DNA from: an uncultured Eggerthellaceae bacterium
GTDB lineage: Bacteria; Actinomycetota; Coriobacteriia; Coriobacteriales; Eggerthellaceae
Length of the DNA: 37,021 nt
Assembly (NCBI GenBank): GCA_944320405.1
Contig: CALUHI010000005.1
Location: forward strand, 1 to 37,021
Direction: 5' to 3'
A program made the position numbers and the translations under genes. The notes beneath the pieces were generated by a model, which did not search any database, was not told the origin of the DNA, and saw nothing but the letters and a program-made list of their open reading frames with translations. Positions 20,465 to 28,701 of this stretch are shown in pieces. The first letter of the stretch is position 1. Each line of letters opens with the position of its first letter.

Positions 20465-21841
20465 ATGTCTCAACCCGTTACCATCATCGGCGGCGGACTC
20501 GCCGGAACCGAAGCGGCCCTTCAACTGGCAGACCGCGGCATTGCCGTGCGTTTGGTTGAGATGCGCCCCGTAACGCCGACGCCCGTCCATAAAACCGACG
20601 GGCTTGCCGAGCTTGTGTGCTCAAACTCCCTGAAGAGCATGAAGCCGGACAGCGCGGCAGGCATGCTGAAGGGCGAGCTTGATGTGCTCGGTTCGCGCCT
20701 GTACGCCTTCGCCCGCGCATGCGCGGTTCCCGCTGGTGGTGCGCTTGCTGTCGACCGAACTGCGTTTTCCCAGATGGCAAGCGAAGCCGTAGAGAACCAT
20801 TCTCTTATCGAAGTCCAGCGCCGCGAAGCGCTCTCGCTGGAAGAGGAGGCAAAGAAGGCAGCAGCCGTCATCTTGGCAACCGGTCCCTTGACTTCCGACG
20901 CGCTCGCGCAGGATCTTGCTCGCTACACTGGGGAGGAGCACCTAGCGTTCTACGATGCGGCTGCTCCCATTGTGATGGCGGATTCGCTGAACACGGAAAA
21001 GCTCTTCCGTCAAAGCCGTTATGAAGACGCAGACGACGGTCAGGGCGACTATTTGAACGCGCCTTTCAACAAAGAGGAATACGACGCTTTCATCGCAGAG
21101 CTCATCAACGCCGACCGCGTGATCATGCGCGATTTCGAGACGAAGGAGCTCTTCCAGGCCTGTCAGCCCATCGAAGAAATCGCGCGAAAGGGCCATGATG
21201 CACCCCGCTACGGCACGCTTAAGCCGGTCGGTCTCACCGACCCGCGCACGGGGCGCCGTCCGTGGGCCGCTGTGCAGCTTCGTGCCGAAGACGCCCAGGG
21301 GCAAAGCTACAACCTGGTGGGTTTCCAGACCAACCTCACCTTCCCCGAGCAGCGCCGCGTGTTCCGCATGATTCCTGGCTTGGAAGAGGCGGAGTTCGCG
21401 CGTTATGGCGTAATGCATCGCAACACCTTTTTGGATGCGCCGCGTTTGCTGGATGCGAACCTGCGCTTCGATGCTCCATCGCGCGAACTCGGCACTCCTG
21501 TGCATGTTGCTGGACAGCTTGCTGGAACGGAGGGGTATTGCGAGGCTATCCGCGCAGGCGTGCACGCTGCCATTGCCGTTGCTGCCGAGCTTGCCGGCGT
21601 CGATGCGCCTGCTCTGCCGGAAGAGACCGCCTACGGGGCGCTCATGGCGTATGCGACCAGCCCGCTGACGACCGATTACCAGCCCTCGCATGTGAACTTC
21701 GGCATCATGAAGCCCCTCGAACAGTCCTTGCGCAACAAACGCGAGCGTTACGCCGCCTACGCCGCGCGTGGCGCAATCGCTCTGGCAGGCTACGCGGCGC
21801 AGCTGGCAGATGCGGGCCTCGCCTTGCCGTCGGAGCACTAA
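20465..21841 (+). CDS. trmFO: Methylenetetrahydrofolate--tRNA-(uracil-5-)-methyltransferase TrmFO
   Basis: TrmFO makes ribothymidine at position 54 of the tRNA T loop using methylene-THF and FAD. The 458-residue protein begins with the FAD dinucleotide fold VTIIGGGLAGTEAALQLA (GGGLAG at 9-14). It has VCSNSLKSM with Cys52, and FQACQPIEEIA with Cys233, which corresponds to the catalytic cysteine region of the family. The conserved GYCEAIRAG and PSHVNFGIM elements are near the C-terminus. The length is typical. AGGGAGCG precedes the ATG. The order trmFO-xerC directly downstream is the widely conserved Gram-positive arrangement (gid-codV). Confidence 0.97.
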   Translation: MSQPVTIIGGGLAGTEAALQLADRGIAVRLVEMRPVTPTPVHKTDGLAELVCSNSLKSMKPDSAAGMLKGELDVLGSRLYAFARACAVPAGGALAVDRTAFSQMASEAVENHSLIEVQRREALSLEEEAKKAAAVILATGPLTSDALAQDLARYTGEEHLAFYDAAAPIVMADSLNTEKLFRQSRYEDADDGQGDYLNAPFNKEEYDAFIAELINADRVIMRDFETKELFQACQPIEEIARKGHDAPRYGTLKPVGLTDPRTGRRPWAAVQLRAEDAQGQSYNLVGFQTNLTFPEQRRVFRMIPGLEEAEFARYGVMHRNTFLDAPRLLDANLRFDAPSRELGTPVHVAGQLAGTEGYCEAIRAGVHAAIAVAAELAGVDAPALPEETAYGALMAYATSPLTTDYQPSHVNFGIMKPLEQSLRNKRERYAAYAARGAIALAGYAAQLADAGLALPSEH

Positions 21842-21844
21842 TAT

Positions 21845-22777
21845 ATGAGCGATCCGCGCAAACCGGATGAGCTCGCGCAACTTTTCTGCGATTCGCTGAA
21901 AAACGAACGCGGGCTCTCGCCCCACACCGTCAGAGCGTACCTGACCGATATCCAAGATTATCTGCGCTGGGCTAAGCGGCGGAACGAAGATCCGTTGCAT
22001 ACCACGCACCGGCAGATGCGTCGATACTTCGGCGAACTTGACCGCGCACAATACTCACGCACCACCATCAACCGGCGCCTCTCGGCGTTGCGGGCGTTTT
22101 TTCGCTGGCTCGTCGATCAAGGCATCGTTGCAACCGACCCCGCCAGCGCCCTGCAAGGCCCGCGTCAAGGACGCAAGCTTCCCCGCGTCATCAGCGCTTC
22201 CGACATGGCGCGCATCTTAAGCGTTCACGCCGGCACCTCCCTCGACGGACGCATTCAAGAGCGATCCTTCGCCGACATGCGCGACCAGGCGTTGCTCGAA
22301 CTGCTTTATGCGTGCGGTGCCCGTATTTCCGAAGCGTCGGGACTGCTGACGAGCAACATGGATTTTGAGCGAAAACAGGTGAAGGTGTTTGGCAAAGGCT
22401 CGAAGGAGCGAATCATCCCCCTGCACGACATGGCAGTGGCATCGCTTCGGACGTACGCACAGTGCGCGCGCCCGAAGTTGCTGGAGGGGAAGCCCGACAT
22501 CCCTTATTTCTTCGTTTCGAATCGCGGCGGGAAATACTCGCCCGACTCCATAAGAAAGATGTTCAAGCGCACCTTGGCCGAAGCGGGCGTAGACGGCACG
22601 TTCTCGCCGCACGACATGCGCCACACCTTCGCCACCGACCTTTTGAACGGCGGCGCGGACCTCAGGAGCGTGCAGGAGATGCTGGGGCACGCCAGTTTGT
22701 CAACCACGCAGGTGTACACCCACGTAAGCGCTGCCCGCCTGAAGGAAGTGCATCATCAGGCGCATCCTCGCGGCTGA
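21845..22777 (+). CDS. xerC: Tyrosine recombinase XerC
   Basis: XerC resolves chromosome dimers at dif during division together with XerD. The 310-residue protein has an N-terminal SAM-like core-binding domain (about 7-95) and a C-terminal catalytic domain. All catalytic residues are visible: Arg160 (ACGARISE), Lys184 (FGKGSKER), His256 and Arg259 (SPHDMRHTFA), His282 (LGHASLSTTQ) and Tyr291. Its start lies three bases after the trmFO stop, so the two are coupled. The fixed neighbourhood with trmFO marks it as the housekeeping XerC and not the integrase of the prophage at the left of the window. Confidence 0.93.
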   Translation: MSDPRKPDELAQLFCDSLKNERGLSPHTVRAYLTDIQDYLRWAKRRNEDPLHTTHRQMRRYFGELDRAQYSRTTINRRLSALRAFFRWLVDQGIVATDPASALQGPRQGRKLPRVISASDMARILSVHAGTSLDGRIQERSFADMRDQALLELLYACGARISEASGLLTSNMDFERKQVKVFGKGSKERIIPLHDMAVASLRTYAQCARPKLLEGKPDIPYFFVSNRGGKYSPDSIRKMFKRTLAEAGVDGTFSPHDMRHTFATDLLNGGADLRSVQEMLGHASLSTTQVYTHVSAARLKEVHHQAHPRG

Positions 22778-22790
22778 TGCAAAGCGTCGA

Positions 22791-23333
22791 TCAGCCTTGT
22801 AGGCGGAACCGCCACGCGCAGGCGCAGGATCCATCAGCAACATCGGGATAACAGCTTTCGCATGAGCATTCGATGCGAGAGTCGATTGCCTTCGCAAACC
22901 CGCTGTATTCGACAAGCCCCACAGGATTGCACGGATGATACGGCATCCCCTTGCGCCCCCGCGCCGACTGCACACGACACGACACCACGCGGAACACAAG
23001 ATCGTCACCTTCCCAGGAAAGCTCGGTTTCGTTGCACAGCGACGTCAGCTTCAAGGGCAGCGCTTGCGCGAGGCCTTCAAGCCCCGGGTTCTCTTCCAAG
23101 CCCAAAAACGCATTCAGGCGGCGCGCCTCGCTTTCGGTGTAGCGCCGCCACGCCTGCTCGTCATGATGCATCGCGGCATCCATGCCGAGCTCGGATTCGA
23201 TGGACTGGAACCATGTGCCATCGATGGCGAACAGGTTTTTCGAACACAGCTGCGCGTAGGCAATCAACTGCTCGCGCGAAAGGCCTTCCACGCCGTCGCC
23301 GGGCGCGAAGGTGCGGACCTCCCCCTGCCCCAT
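22791..23333 (-). CDS. Conserved cysteine-rich protein of unknown function (DUF6125-like)
   Basis: I do not recognise a definite function. The 180-residue protein is soluble, with an N-terminal helical part (GLSREQLIAYAQLCSKNLFAIDGTWFQSIE) and an aromatic-rich middle. The C-terminal cluster ECSCESCYPDVADGSCACAWRF holds six cysteines in a short span and could bind a metal or Fe-S centre. The layout (LIDGTWF-like motif, charged EARRL helix, Cys-rich CAWRF end) resembles DUF6125-type proteins of anaerobes, but this is recall, not a search. It lies three bases after punA and shares its direction, so it is probably co-transcribed with it. Confidence 0.65.
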   Translation of the reverse strand: MGQGEVRTFAPGDGVEGLSREQLIAYAQLCSKNLFAIDGTWFQSIESELGMDAAMHHDEQAWRRYTESEARRLNAFLGLEENPGLEGLAQALPLKLTSLCNETELSWEGDDLVFRVVSCRVQSARGRKGMPYHPCNPVGLVEYSGFAKAIDSRIECSCESCYPDVADGSCACAWRFRLQG

Positions 23334-23336
23334 CGC

Positions 23337-24206
23337 CTACTCCTGCGTCGGTACCGGCGGCATCGTGCGAATGACGCCATCAACGACCTTGGCGAAACCG
23401 CCCGCAGCGCAAAACGCCGTCTCGAACACTTCTTCGTTGCAGGGGTCGGCGTCGCCCACGCCGCAAGCCACGTTCGACACCAGCGAGATTCCCAAAACAC
23501 GCATGCCTACATGGCGCGCGGCGATAACCTCTTCGCATACCGACATCGCAACCGTGTCGGCGCCCCACGCGCGAAACGCGCGGATCTCTGCCGCCGTCTC
23601 GAAACTGGGTCCGCGAAGCCCCAGGTACACGCCCTCTTGAACGGAAACTCCTTCGGCGTCGGCAACCTCGTGCGCAAGCTTGCGCAGTGCCGGATCGTAG
23701 CAGTTCAGCATCGAGAAGAAGCGCGGCGCGATATCGTTGGGCTCAGACCCGATGATGGGATTACGCCCTGTGAAGTTGATGTGGTCGGCCATGATGCACA
23801 GATCGCCCACGTTGTACGACTCGTTGATGGCTCCCGCCGCGTTGCTGGTAATTAGCGTGTCAACCCCAAGCTTGTGCATCAGCCAAATGGGAAACGCCAC
23901 TTCCTGCGAGGTGTTACCTTCGTACCCATGAAGACGCCCCTGCATCACAATGACAGGCTTGCCGCCAAATGTGCCCACCACGAATCGACCGGCATGGCCG
24001 GGAACAGTGGAGCGATTCATGCATGGAATGTCCCCATAGGGAATGTAGAGAGGATTTTCCACCTGCTCAGCGACAACGCCCAGCCCGGATCCTAGCGTGA
24101 TGCCGATCTTCGGCTCTATCCCACCCAATTTCGAACGGACGTAGTCGCATGCTGCGTCCAAGTGCTCAATAAGTTCGTTGCGCAAGTTCATCTCGATTTG
24201 TGCCAT
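23337..24206 (-). CDS. punA: Purine nucleoside phosphorylase
   Basis: PNP cleaves purine (deoxy)nucleosides with phosphate to the base and (deoxy)ribose-1-phosphate. The 289-residue protein has the trimeric-PNP signatures GITLGSGLG (about 36-43), the phosphate-binding GRLHGYEG, TLITSNAAGAIN and GPSFETAAEIRAFR with the purine-site Glu. The usual MSTVPEVIVARH segment reads MSVCEEVIAARH here, while the Asn in LVSNVACG is kept. The ATG at 24206 is preceded by AAAGG; the longer frame has no ribosome-binding site. It follows prmC by about 70 bp and overlaps nothing. In a nucleoside context it could also serve methylthioadenosine, but the sequence does not show that. Confidence 0.9.
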   Translation of the reverse strand: MAQIEMNLRNELIEHLDAACDYVRSKLGGIEPKIGITLGSGLGVVAEQVENPLYIPYGDIPCMNRSTVPGHAGRFVVGTFGGKPVIVMQGRLHGYEGNTSQEVAFPIWLMHKLGVDTLITSNAAGAINESYNVGDLCIMADHINFTGRNPIIGSEPNDIAPRFFSMLNCYDPALRKLAHEVADAEGVSVQEGVYLGLRGPSFETAAEIRAFRAWGADTVAMSVCEEVIAARHVGMRVLGISLVSNVACGVGDADPCNEEVFETAFCAAGGFAKVVDGVIRTMPPVPTQE

Positions 24207-24274
24207 GGTGCAGACCTTTCGTGCCACCTAGTAGATCATGTCCAATGGCGATTCTAGCGGTTTTCGAGCGCGAA

Positions 24275-25333
24275 TCAAAGACGGCAGACGAGCACCCGGG
24301 GACGATCGGCAAGATCGCGAACGATACGGACCGAAGAGAAGCCTGCCGCACGCGCATCCTGCGCAGCATCATCAAGGCAGGTCTCATGCAGCTCGCACGC
24401 AAACGCCCCACCCGGCTTGAGCGCCGTACGCGCCCAGTTCAGAAGGCGGCGGAACAGATCAAGCCCGTCAGCACCGCCATCAAGCGCCAGCTCAGGCTCG
24501 AAGTCGGCAACCTCGCGCGGCATGGAAGCAAGCACCTCGGTAGGAATGTAGGGCGGATTGGAAACGACAAGGTCGAACCTGCCCAGATATCGCTCGGGAA
24601 TCGAATCCCCCAGGTCGCCCTCGAGAACCTTCACCTTGTCGGTGAGTTCAAGAGCATCCACGTTTTCACGCGCGAGAGCCACCGCCTGCGGCGATAGATC
24701 CGTCGCAATGACGCGCGTGTCGGGCCGTTCTGAAGCAATCGAACACGCAATGCACCCAGATCCCGTGCAAATGTCGGCTACAAGGAAGTAAGGATCAGCC
24801 TGCTGCTCATCCTGAGATGCTGACACGATATCAGAAGCGTCATCAGCCTGATCAGCATCAGCGTCCTCTTCCCCACCATCAATGCCCTCAGCAGTAAACG
24901 CCTCGCGAATACGCTCCTTCAGCTGGGCGACAGCCGCCGCCTCCTGCTCAAACGATTCCGCGTTCCATGCCGCCTCGCGCTTCGCAGCAGCAGGCAAGCA
25001 CGAAAGCGCTTCGCTGACAAGCACCTCAGTTTCAGGACGAGGGATCAAAACACCAGGCCGCACCTTCACCGTCAAATAGCGGAACGGCGCCTCCCCCGTA
25101 ATGTACTGGAGCGGCTCGCCCTTCCCGCGGCGCAAGACGTAATCATGAAGCAAATCAAGCTCAGCACGATCAAGCGGCCGCTTCGGATTCATGTACAGAT
25201 CAATGCGGCGAAGCGAGCACACCTCGGAAAGCAACCACTCCGCAGAAACCCGCGGATTCTCATCCCCCTTGCGATCCAAATACCCACAAGTCCAATCAAG
25301 CGCCCGCTTGACCGTCCAGATATCGTTTTCCAT
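24275..25333 (-). CDS. prmC: Release factor glutamine methyltransferase PrmC
   Basis: PrmC N5-methylates the Gln of the GGQ motif in release factors, which raises termination efficiency. The 352-residue product has the helical N-terminal domain, the hinge VRPGVLIPRPETEVLV (92-107), the SAM-binding VADICTGSGCIACSIA (185-200) and the catalytic NPPY at 259-262. It is about 70 residues longer than the typical protein because of an inserted, highly acidic stretch at about 114-182 (GGEEDADADQADDASD) between the hinge and the methyltransferase domain. The target gene prfA is directly upstream, 16 bp away, on the same strand. Confidence 0.95.
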   Translation of the reverse strand: MENDIWTVKRALDWTCGYLDRKGDENPRVSAEWLLSEVCSLRRIDLYMNPKRPLDRAELDLLHDYVLRRGKGEPLQYITGEAPFRYLTVKVRPGVLIPRPETEVLVSEALSCLPAAAKREAAWNAESFEQEAAAVAQLKERIREAFTAEGIDGGEEDADADQADDASDIVSASQDEQQADPYFLVADICTGSGCIACSIASERPDTRVIATDLSPQAVALARENVDALELTDKVKVLEGDLGDSIPERYLGRFDLVVSNPPYIPTEVLASMPREVADFEPELALDGGADGLDLFRRLLNWARTALKPGGAFACELHETCLDDAAQDARAAGFSSVRIVRDLADRPRVLVCRL

Positions 25334-25349
25334 TGTTCCTAGACTGCCC

Positions 25350-26423
25350 CTAGACTGCCTGCTCCAACTTGCGAGCGCGATCAGCAGCCTGCAGCGCCGT
25401 GATTACCTCCCCCAGGCCATCGCCCAAAAGCACGCTGTTGTACGTGGAGTTGAAACCGATGCGATGATCGGTCACGCGGTCCTGCGGCCCGTTGTAGGTG
25501 CGGATCTTCTCGGCACGATCACCCGAGCCGATCTGCGCCAGACGCTCGGCACCTTCAGCCGCCTGCTGCTCGGCAAGCATCTTCTCGTACAGGCGCGCAC
25601 GCAGAACCGCCATAGCCGCAATCTTGTTCTGCAGCTGGCTCTTCTGGTCCTGCGACTGCACCACCAAGCCAGAGGGCAGGTGCGTGATGCGCACAGCCGA
25701 GTCGGTGGTGTTAACGCACTGGCCGCCCGGGCCGCCGGCGCGGTACACGTCGATGCGCAGGTCGTTCTCGTTGATCTCAACGTCGATCTCGTCAGCCTCG
25801 GGAAGCACGGCGACGGTCGCCGTGGAGGTGTGGATGCGACCCTGGCTTTCGGTCTTGGGCACGCGCTGCACGCGGTGCACGCCCGACTCGAACTTCATGA
25901 TGGAGTAGACTTTGTCGCCCTTCACCTTGAACTGGATTTCCTTGTAGCCGCCGGCCTCGGAAGGCGATACGTCCATGGTCTCGGTCTTCCAGCCCTGCGA
26001 CTGGGCGAAACGCTCGTACATCTTGTACAGGTCGCCCGCAAAAATGGCCGCTTCGTCGCCACCGGCAGCGGCGCGGATCTCTACGATAATGTCCTTCTCG
26101 TCGGCGGGATCAGCCGGGATCAGCATGAACTTGATGTCCTCTTCCAGCTGAGGCAGGCGCGCCTCAATGCCGGCGATCTCTTCCTGCGCGAATTCCTTCA
26201 TGTCGGCGTCGGAGAGCATCTCCTTGGCCGCAGCCAGGTCGTCTTCGGCCTGCACGAACTCGCGTGCCTTCTTCACCAAGGGGCCCTGATCAGCGTATTC
26301 CTTGGCAAGGCGGTTGTATTCCTTCTGGTTGGCAAGCGTGGCAGGATCGCCCATCTTTGCCTGGAGATCCTCGTAGGCCTTGATGATCTTCTCCAGCTTG
26401 TCCCTCATGCTTGTTTCTTGCAT
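25350..26423 (-). CDS. prfA: Peptide chain release factor 1
   Basis: RF1 reads UAA and UAG and triggers peptide release. The protein has the tripeptide anticodon P-K-T (189-191, usually PAT), in RVPKTESQGRIHTS, and the catalytic GGQ at 233-235 in AGGPGGQCVNTTDSAVRITH. The residue after GGQ is Cys, where Escherichia coli has His. The start is uncertain: in-frame ATGs exist at 26435, 26423 and 26408. I use 26423, which gives 357 residues and places GGQ at the same numbers as in E. coli; a GAGG lies 12 bases upstream. prmC, which modifies its GGQ, follows at once. A terminator hairpin from trxB lies about 65 bp upstream. Confidence 0.93.
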   Translation of the reverse strand: MQETSMRDKLEKIIKAYEDLQAKMGDPATLANQKEYNRLAKEYADQGPLVKKAREFVQAEDDLAAAKEMLSDADMKEFAQEEIAGIEARLPQLEEDIKFMLIPADPADEKDIIVEIRAAAGGDEAAIFAGDLYKMYERFAQSQGWKTETMDVSPSEAGGYKEIQFKVKGDKVYSIMKFESGVHRVQRVPKTESQGRIHTSTATVAVLPEADEIDVEINENDLRIDVYRAGGPGGQCVNTTDSAVRITHLPSGLVVQSQDQKSQLQNKIAAMAVLRARLYEKMLAEQQAAEGAERLAQIGSGDRAEKIRTYNGPQDRVTDHRIGFNSTYNSVLLGDGLGEVITALQAADRARKLEQAV

Positions 26424-26481
26424 ATATGCTCGCATCCTCTATCTGATGTTATTGGGATATTGCGTAACTGGAAAGTATACC

Positions 26482-26500
26482 AAAACCGGGGCAACCCCGG
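26482..26500 (-). terminator. Terminator downstream of trxB
   Basis: On the minus strand CCGGGG-TTG-CCCCGG is followed by TTTT. The stem is short (6 bp) but all G-C. It lies about 65 bp past the trxB stop and ahead of prfA, so it probably separates the two units. Confidence 0.6.
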
Positions 26501-26564
26501 CGCATGCAGGCATGCTCGCGCATACGCGCTCCACGAAAGCCCGTTATGGGAAAGGCTTCGCTAT

Positions 26565-27518
26565 CTAAAGCGAAAGATGCTCAGCCGCCTGTTCAGCGCA
26601 AACAGCGCCGTCTGACACCGCAGTCACCACTTGGCGCAGCGATTTCTTGCGCACATCGCCAGCAGCCCACACGCCCGGAATGCTCGTTGCCCCGTTTTCG
26701 TCAGTCAGGATGTAACCAGCTTCGTCCACATCGAGCGCACCGTTCAAAAACTCAGTGTTGGGCAACGTGCCTACGGCAACGAACAGGCCCGACACTTCCA
26801 GCGTGCGCTCTTCGCCAGTGGTCTTGTCGCGCACTGTTGCTGCAGCAAGCGCACCCATATCGTTGGCGGAAAGCGAAACGACCGTGGAGTTCCACACGAA
26901 CTCGACATTGGGCAGATCGGCAAGACGCTGATGGTACACGGCCGTCGCGCGCAGCTGGTTCCTGCGATGGATTAGGTAAACCTTTTCGCAGATGCGCGCC
27001 AGATACAGCGCATCCGCCGCCGCCGTGTTGCCGCCACCGACAACCGCGACCGTCTTGCCGCGGAAGAAATTACCGTCGCAGGTAGCGCAATACGACACGC
27101 CCCGTCCTGCGAGCGCTTCCTCTTCGGGGATGCCCAGCTTGCGCGGGCGCGCACCCGTGGCCACAATGACCGCACGAGCCTTGTGCTCGCCAAACGGCGT
27201 GGTGAGCACTTTGGGATCGGAAGCCAAATCGACTGCCGTCACGTCTTCGCTGAAGTTCTTCACGCCGAAACGGTCCGCCTGCTGCTTCATGGAAAACGCA
27301 AGCGCGAACCCTTCGGTTCCCTCGGGGAATCCCGGATAGTTCTCCAACTGATCGGTCTGGGCAAGCTGGCCGCCCGGAGCCGTGCGTTCGAAGACCGCCA
27401 CGTCCATACCGGCACGCGCCGCGTACAACCCAGCGGTAAGGCCCGCCGGACCCGCGCCGATGACGGCGATGTCAAGAACCGGGCTGCCGGTTGGTGCGTC
27501 GTTGGCGATGTTGTCCAT
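26565..27518 (-). CDS. trxB: Thioredoxin reductase
   Basis: TrxB transfers electrons from NADPH through FAD and a redox disulfide to thioredoxin. The 317-residue protein has the FAD fold IAVIGAGPAGLTAGLYAARAG (18-37), the redox pair Cys144-Ala-Thr-Cys147 followed by DGNFFRG, the NADPH fold VAVVGGGNTAAADALYL and the C-terminal FAD segment GVWAAGDVRKKSLRQVVTAVSDG. The length is typical of the low-molecular-weight bacterial type. GAGGAG lies seven bases before the ATG. No thioredoxin gene is adjacent. A TATACT hexamer on the minus strand at 27565-27570 could be its -10, but no matching -35 is seen. Confidence 0.95.
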   Translation of the reverse strand: MDNIANDAPTGSPVLDIAVIGAGPAGLTAGLYAARAGMDVAVFERTAPGGQLAQTDQLENYPGFPEGTEGFALAFSMKQQADRFGVKNFSEDVTAVDLASDPKVLTTPFGEHKARAVIVATGARPRKLGIPEEEALAGRGVSYCATCDGNFFRGKTVAVVGGGNTAAADALYLARICEKVYLIHRRNQLRATAVYHQRLADLPNVEFVWNSTVVSLSANDMGALAAATVRDKTTGEERTLEVSGLFVAVGTLPNTEFLNGALDVDEAGYILTDENGATSIPGVWAAGDVRKKSLRQVVTAVSDGAVCAEQAAEHLSL

Positions 27519-27780
27519 AAAGCACTCCTCTTACAGGACTGGGCGGTCGATTTCTCCACAAGCGAGTATACGCCAACGGCGCATGATGGAGCCCTGCAAC
27601 ATCCTTAACGGAACATGCGAGCGGACAAGCTCATAATTCCATGCTTGCCAAATGAGGAAACAACCTTAACGCGCCGTTTACAAATTAATCCTGGTGCTAT
27701 CATTATTCATTACTTTATCGTCGGTCAGATGCGCCTTCTGCGCCGGCAGCATGCATGTTCGAACGGCAGCGAGGCTTCCC
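27519..27780. other. Divergent intergenic region between trxB and the degV gene
   Basis: These 262 bp serve two divergent genes and hold no credible coding frame. TTTACA (27677-27682) and TATCAT (27698-27703), 15 bp apart, are a possible weak promoter for the rightward gene. TATACT at 27565-27570 on the minus strand is a possible -10 for trxB. The stretch is notably A/T-rich near 27650-27720. Confidence 0.4.
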
Positions 27781-28635
27781 ATGATGATCATCACCGATTC
27801 CGCTTCCGACATCCTCCAATCCGAGGCGGAGACGCTTGACATTCGCCTGGTGCAGTTGGACATCATGCTGGGAGGTGAGCATTTCGATCGCAACTCCCAT
27901 GAGATGTTTGATCGCTTCTACACCCTGCTCGCCGAACGCGACGACTTCCCCACCACCAGCCAGCCTTCCCCTGACGCTTACCTGGCGCTGTACGGAGAAG
28001 CGCGAAAGGCTGGCGAAGAGGTGCTGGTCATCTGCCTTTCCGGCGCGCTTTCCGGTACCGTCGAGTCTGCGCGCATGGCAGCGGGGCTCTCTGGTTGGGA
28101 AGATCACATTACCGTTATGGACACGCGCCACGCGATCGCTTCGCAACGCATCATGGTCGAAGAAGCGGCACGTCTGCGTGATGAGGGGAAGACGGCGGAG
28201 GAAATCCTGCCGCACCTGGAGTACCTGCGCGACCACATCCGCATCTGCGGCGTTCTCGACAAGCTCGAGTACCTGCGCCGCGGCGGACGCATCCCTTCCG
28301 GCCTCGCCAAAGTAGGCGATCTGTTGAGCATCAAGCCTGTCGTTGCCGTCAACGACGGCGCAGTGGCCCCCATCGGCAAGGCGCGCGGGCGCCATGCTGG
28401 TGAAAAGCGCCTTCGTCAGGAATTCGAGAACCACCCCTTCGACCCTGCCTGGCAAATCACGTTCGTCTATTCGCTGGGCACGGAGATCGTCGAAGACTTC
28501 GCCTCTGACTTTTGCAAGAAGTACGGCATCGACCGTGCCGCCACGCGCGACGTTCAGATCGGCCCCACCATCGGTGCCCATCTAGGCCCAGACTGCGTGG
28601 GACTTGCCTTTGTGACCAAAGATCCCGTCGAGTAG
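27781..28635 (+). CDS. DegV family fatty-acid-binding protein
   Basis: DegV (FakB-type) proteins bind a single fatty acid and present it to the FakA kinase for phosphorylation and lipid incorporation. The 284-residue product begins MMIITDSASDI and has the conserved TSQPSPDAYLALY motif, the LSGALSGTVESA ligand-binding loop, MDTRHA and the C-terminal GPTIGAHLGPDCVGLAF, where the Gly-His contacts the carboxylate in this family. The start at ATG 27781 is preceded by GAGG six bases upstream; the longer frame encodes an unrelated N-terminus. It is 66 bp ahead of the lactate dehydrogenase gene on the same strand. No fakA is visible here. Confidence 0.92.
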   Translation: MMIITDSASDILQSEAETLDIRLVQLDIMLGGEHFDRNSHEMFDRFYTLLAERDDFPTTSQPSPDAYLALYGEARKAGEEVLVICLSGALSGTVESARMAAGLSGWEDHITVMDTRHAIASQRIMVEEAARLRDEGKTAEEILPHLEYLRDHIRICGVLDKLEYLRRGGRIPSGLAKVGDLLSIKPVVAVNDGAVAPIGKARGRHAGEKRLRQEFENHPFDPAWQITFVYSLGTEIVEDFASDFCKKYGIDRAATRDVQIGPTIGAHLGPDCVGLAFVTKDPVE

Positions 28636-28701
28636 CACCACGCCCGCCCGCTGCGCTGCGTGTTCCACCGCGCCGCGCAGCCCAAAACGAAAGGTGACGC
28701 C

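Noticed and set aside
21845-22777. Prophage integrase instead of XerC
   Set aside because: The conserved trmFO-xerC coupling and typical XerC length favour the housekeeping recombinase, and it is 20 kb from the phage-like genes.
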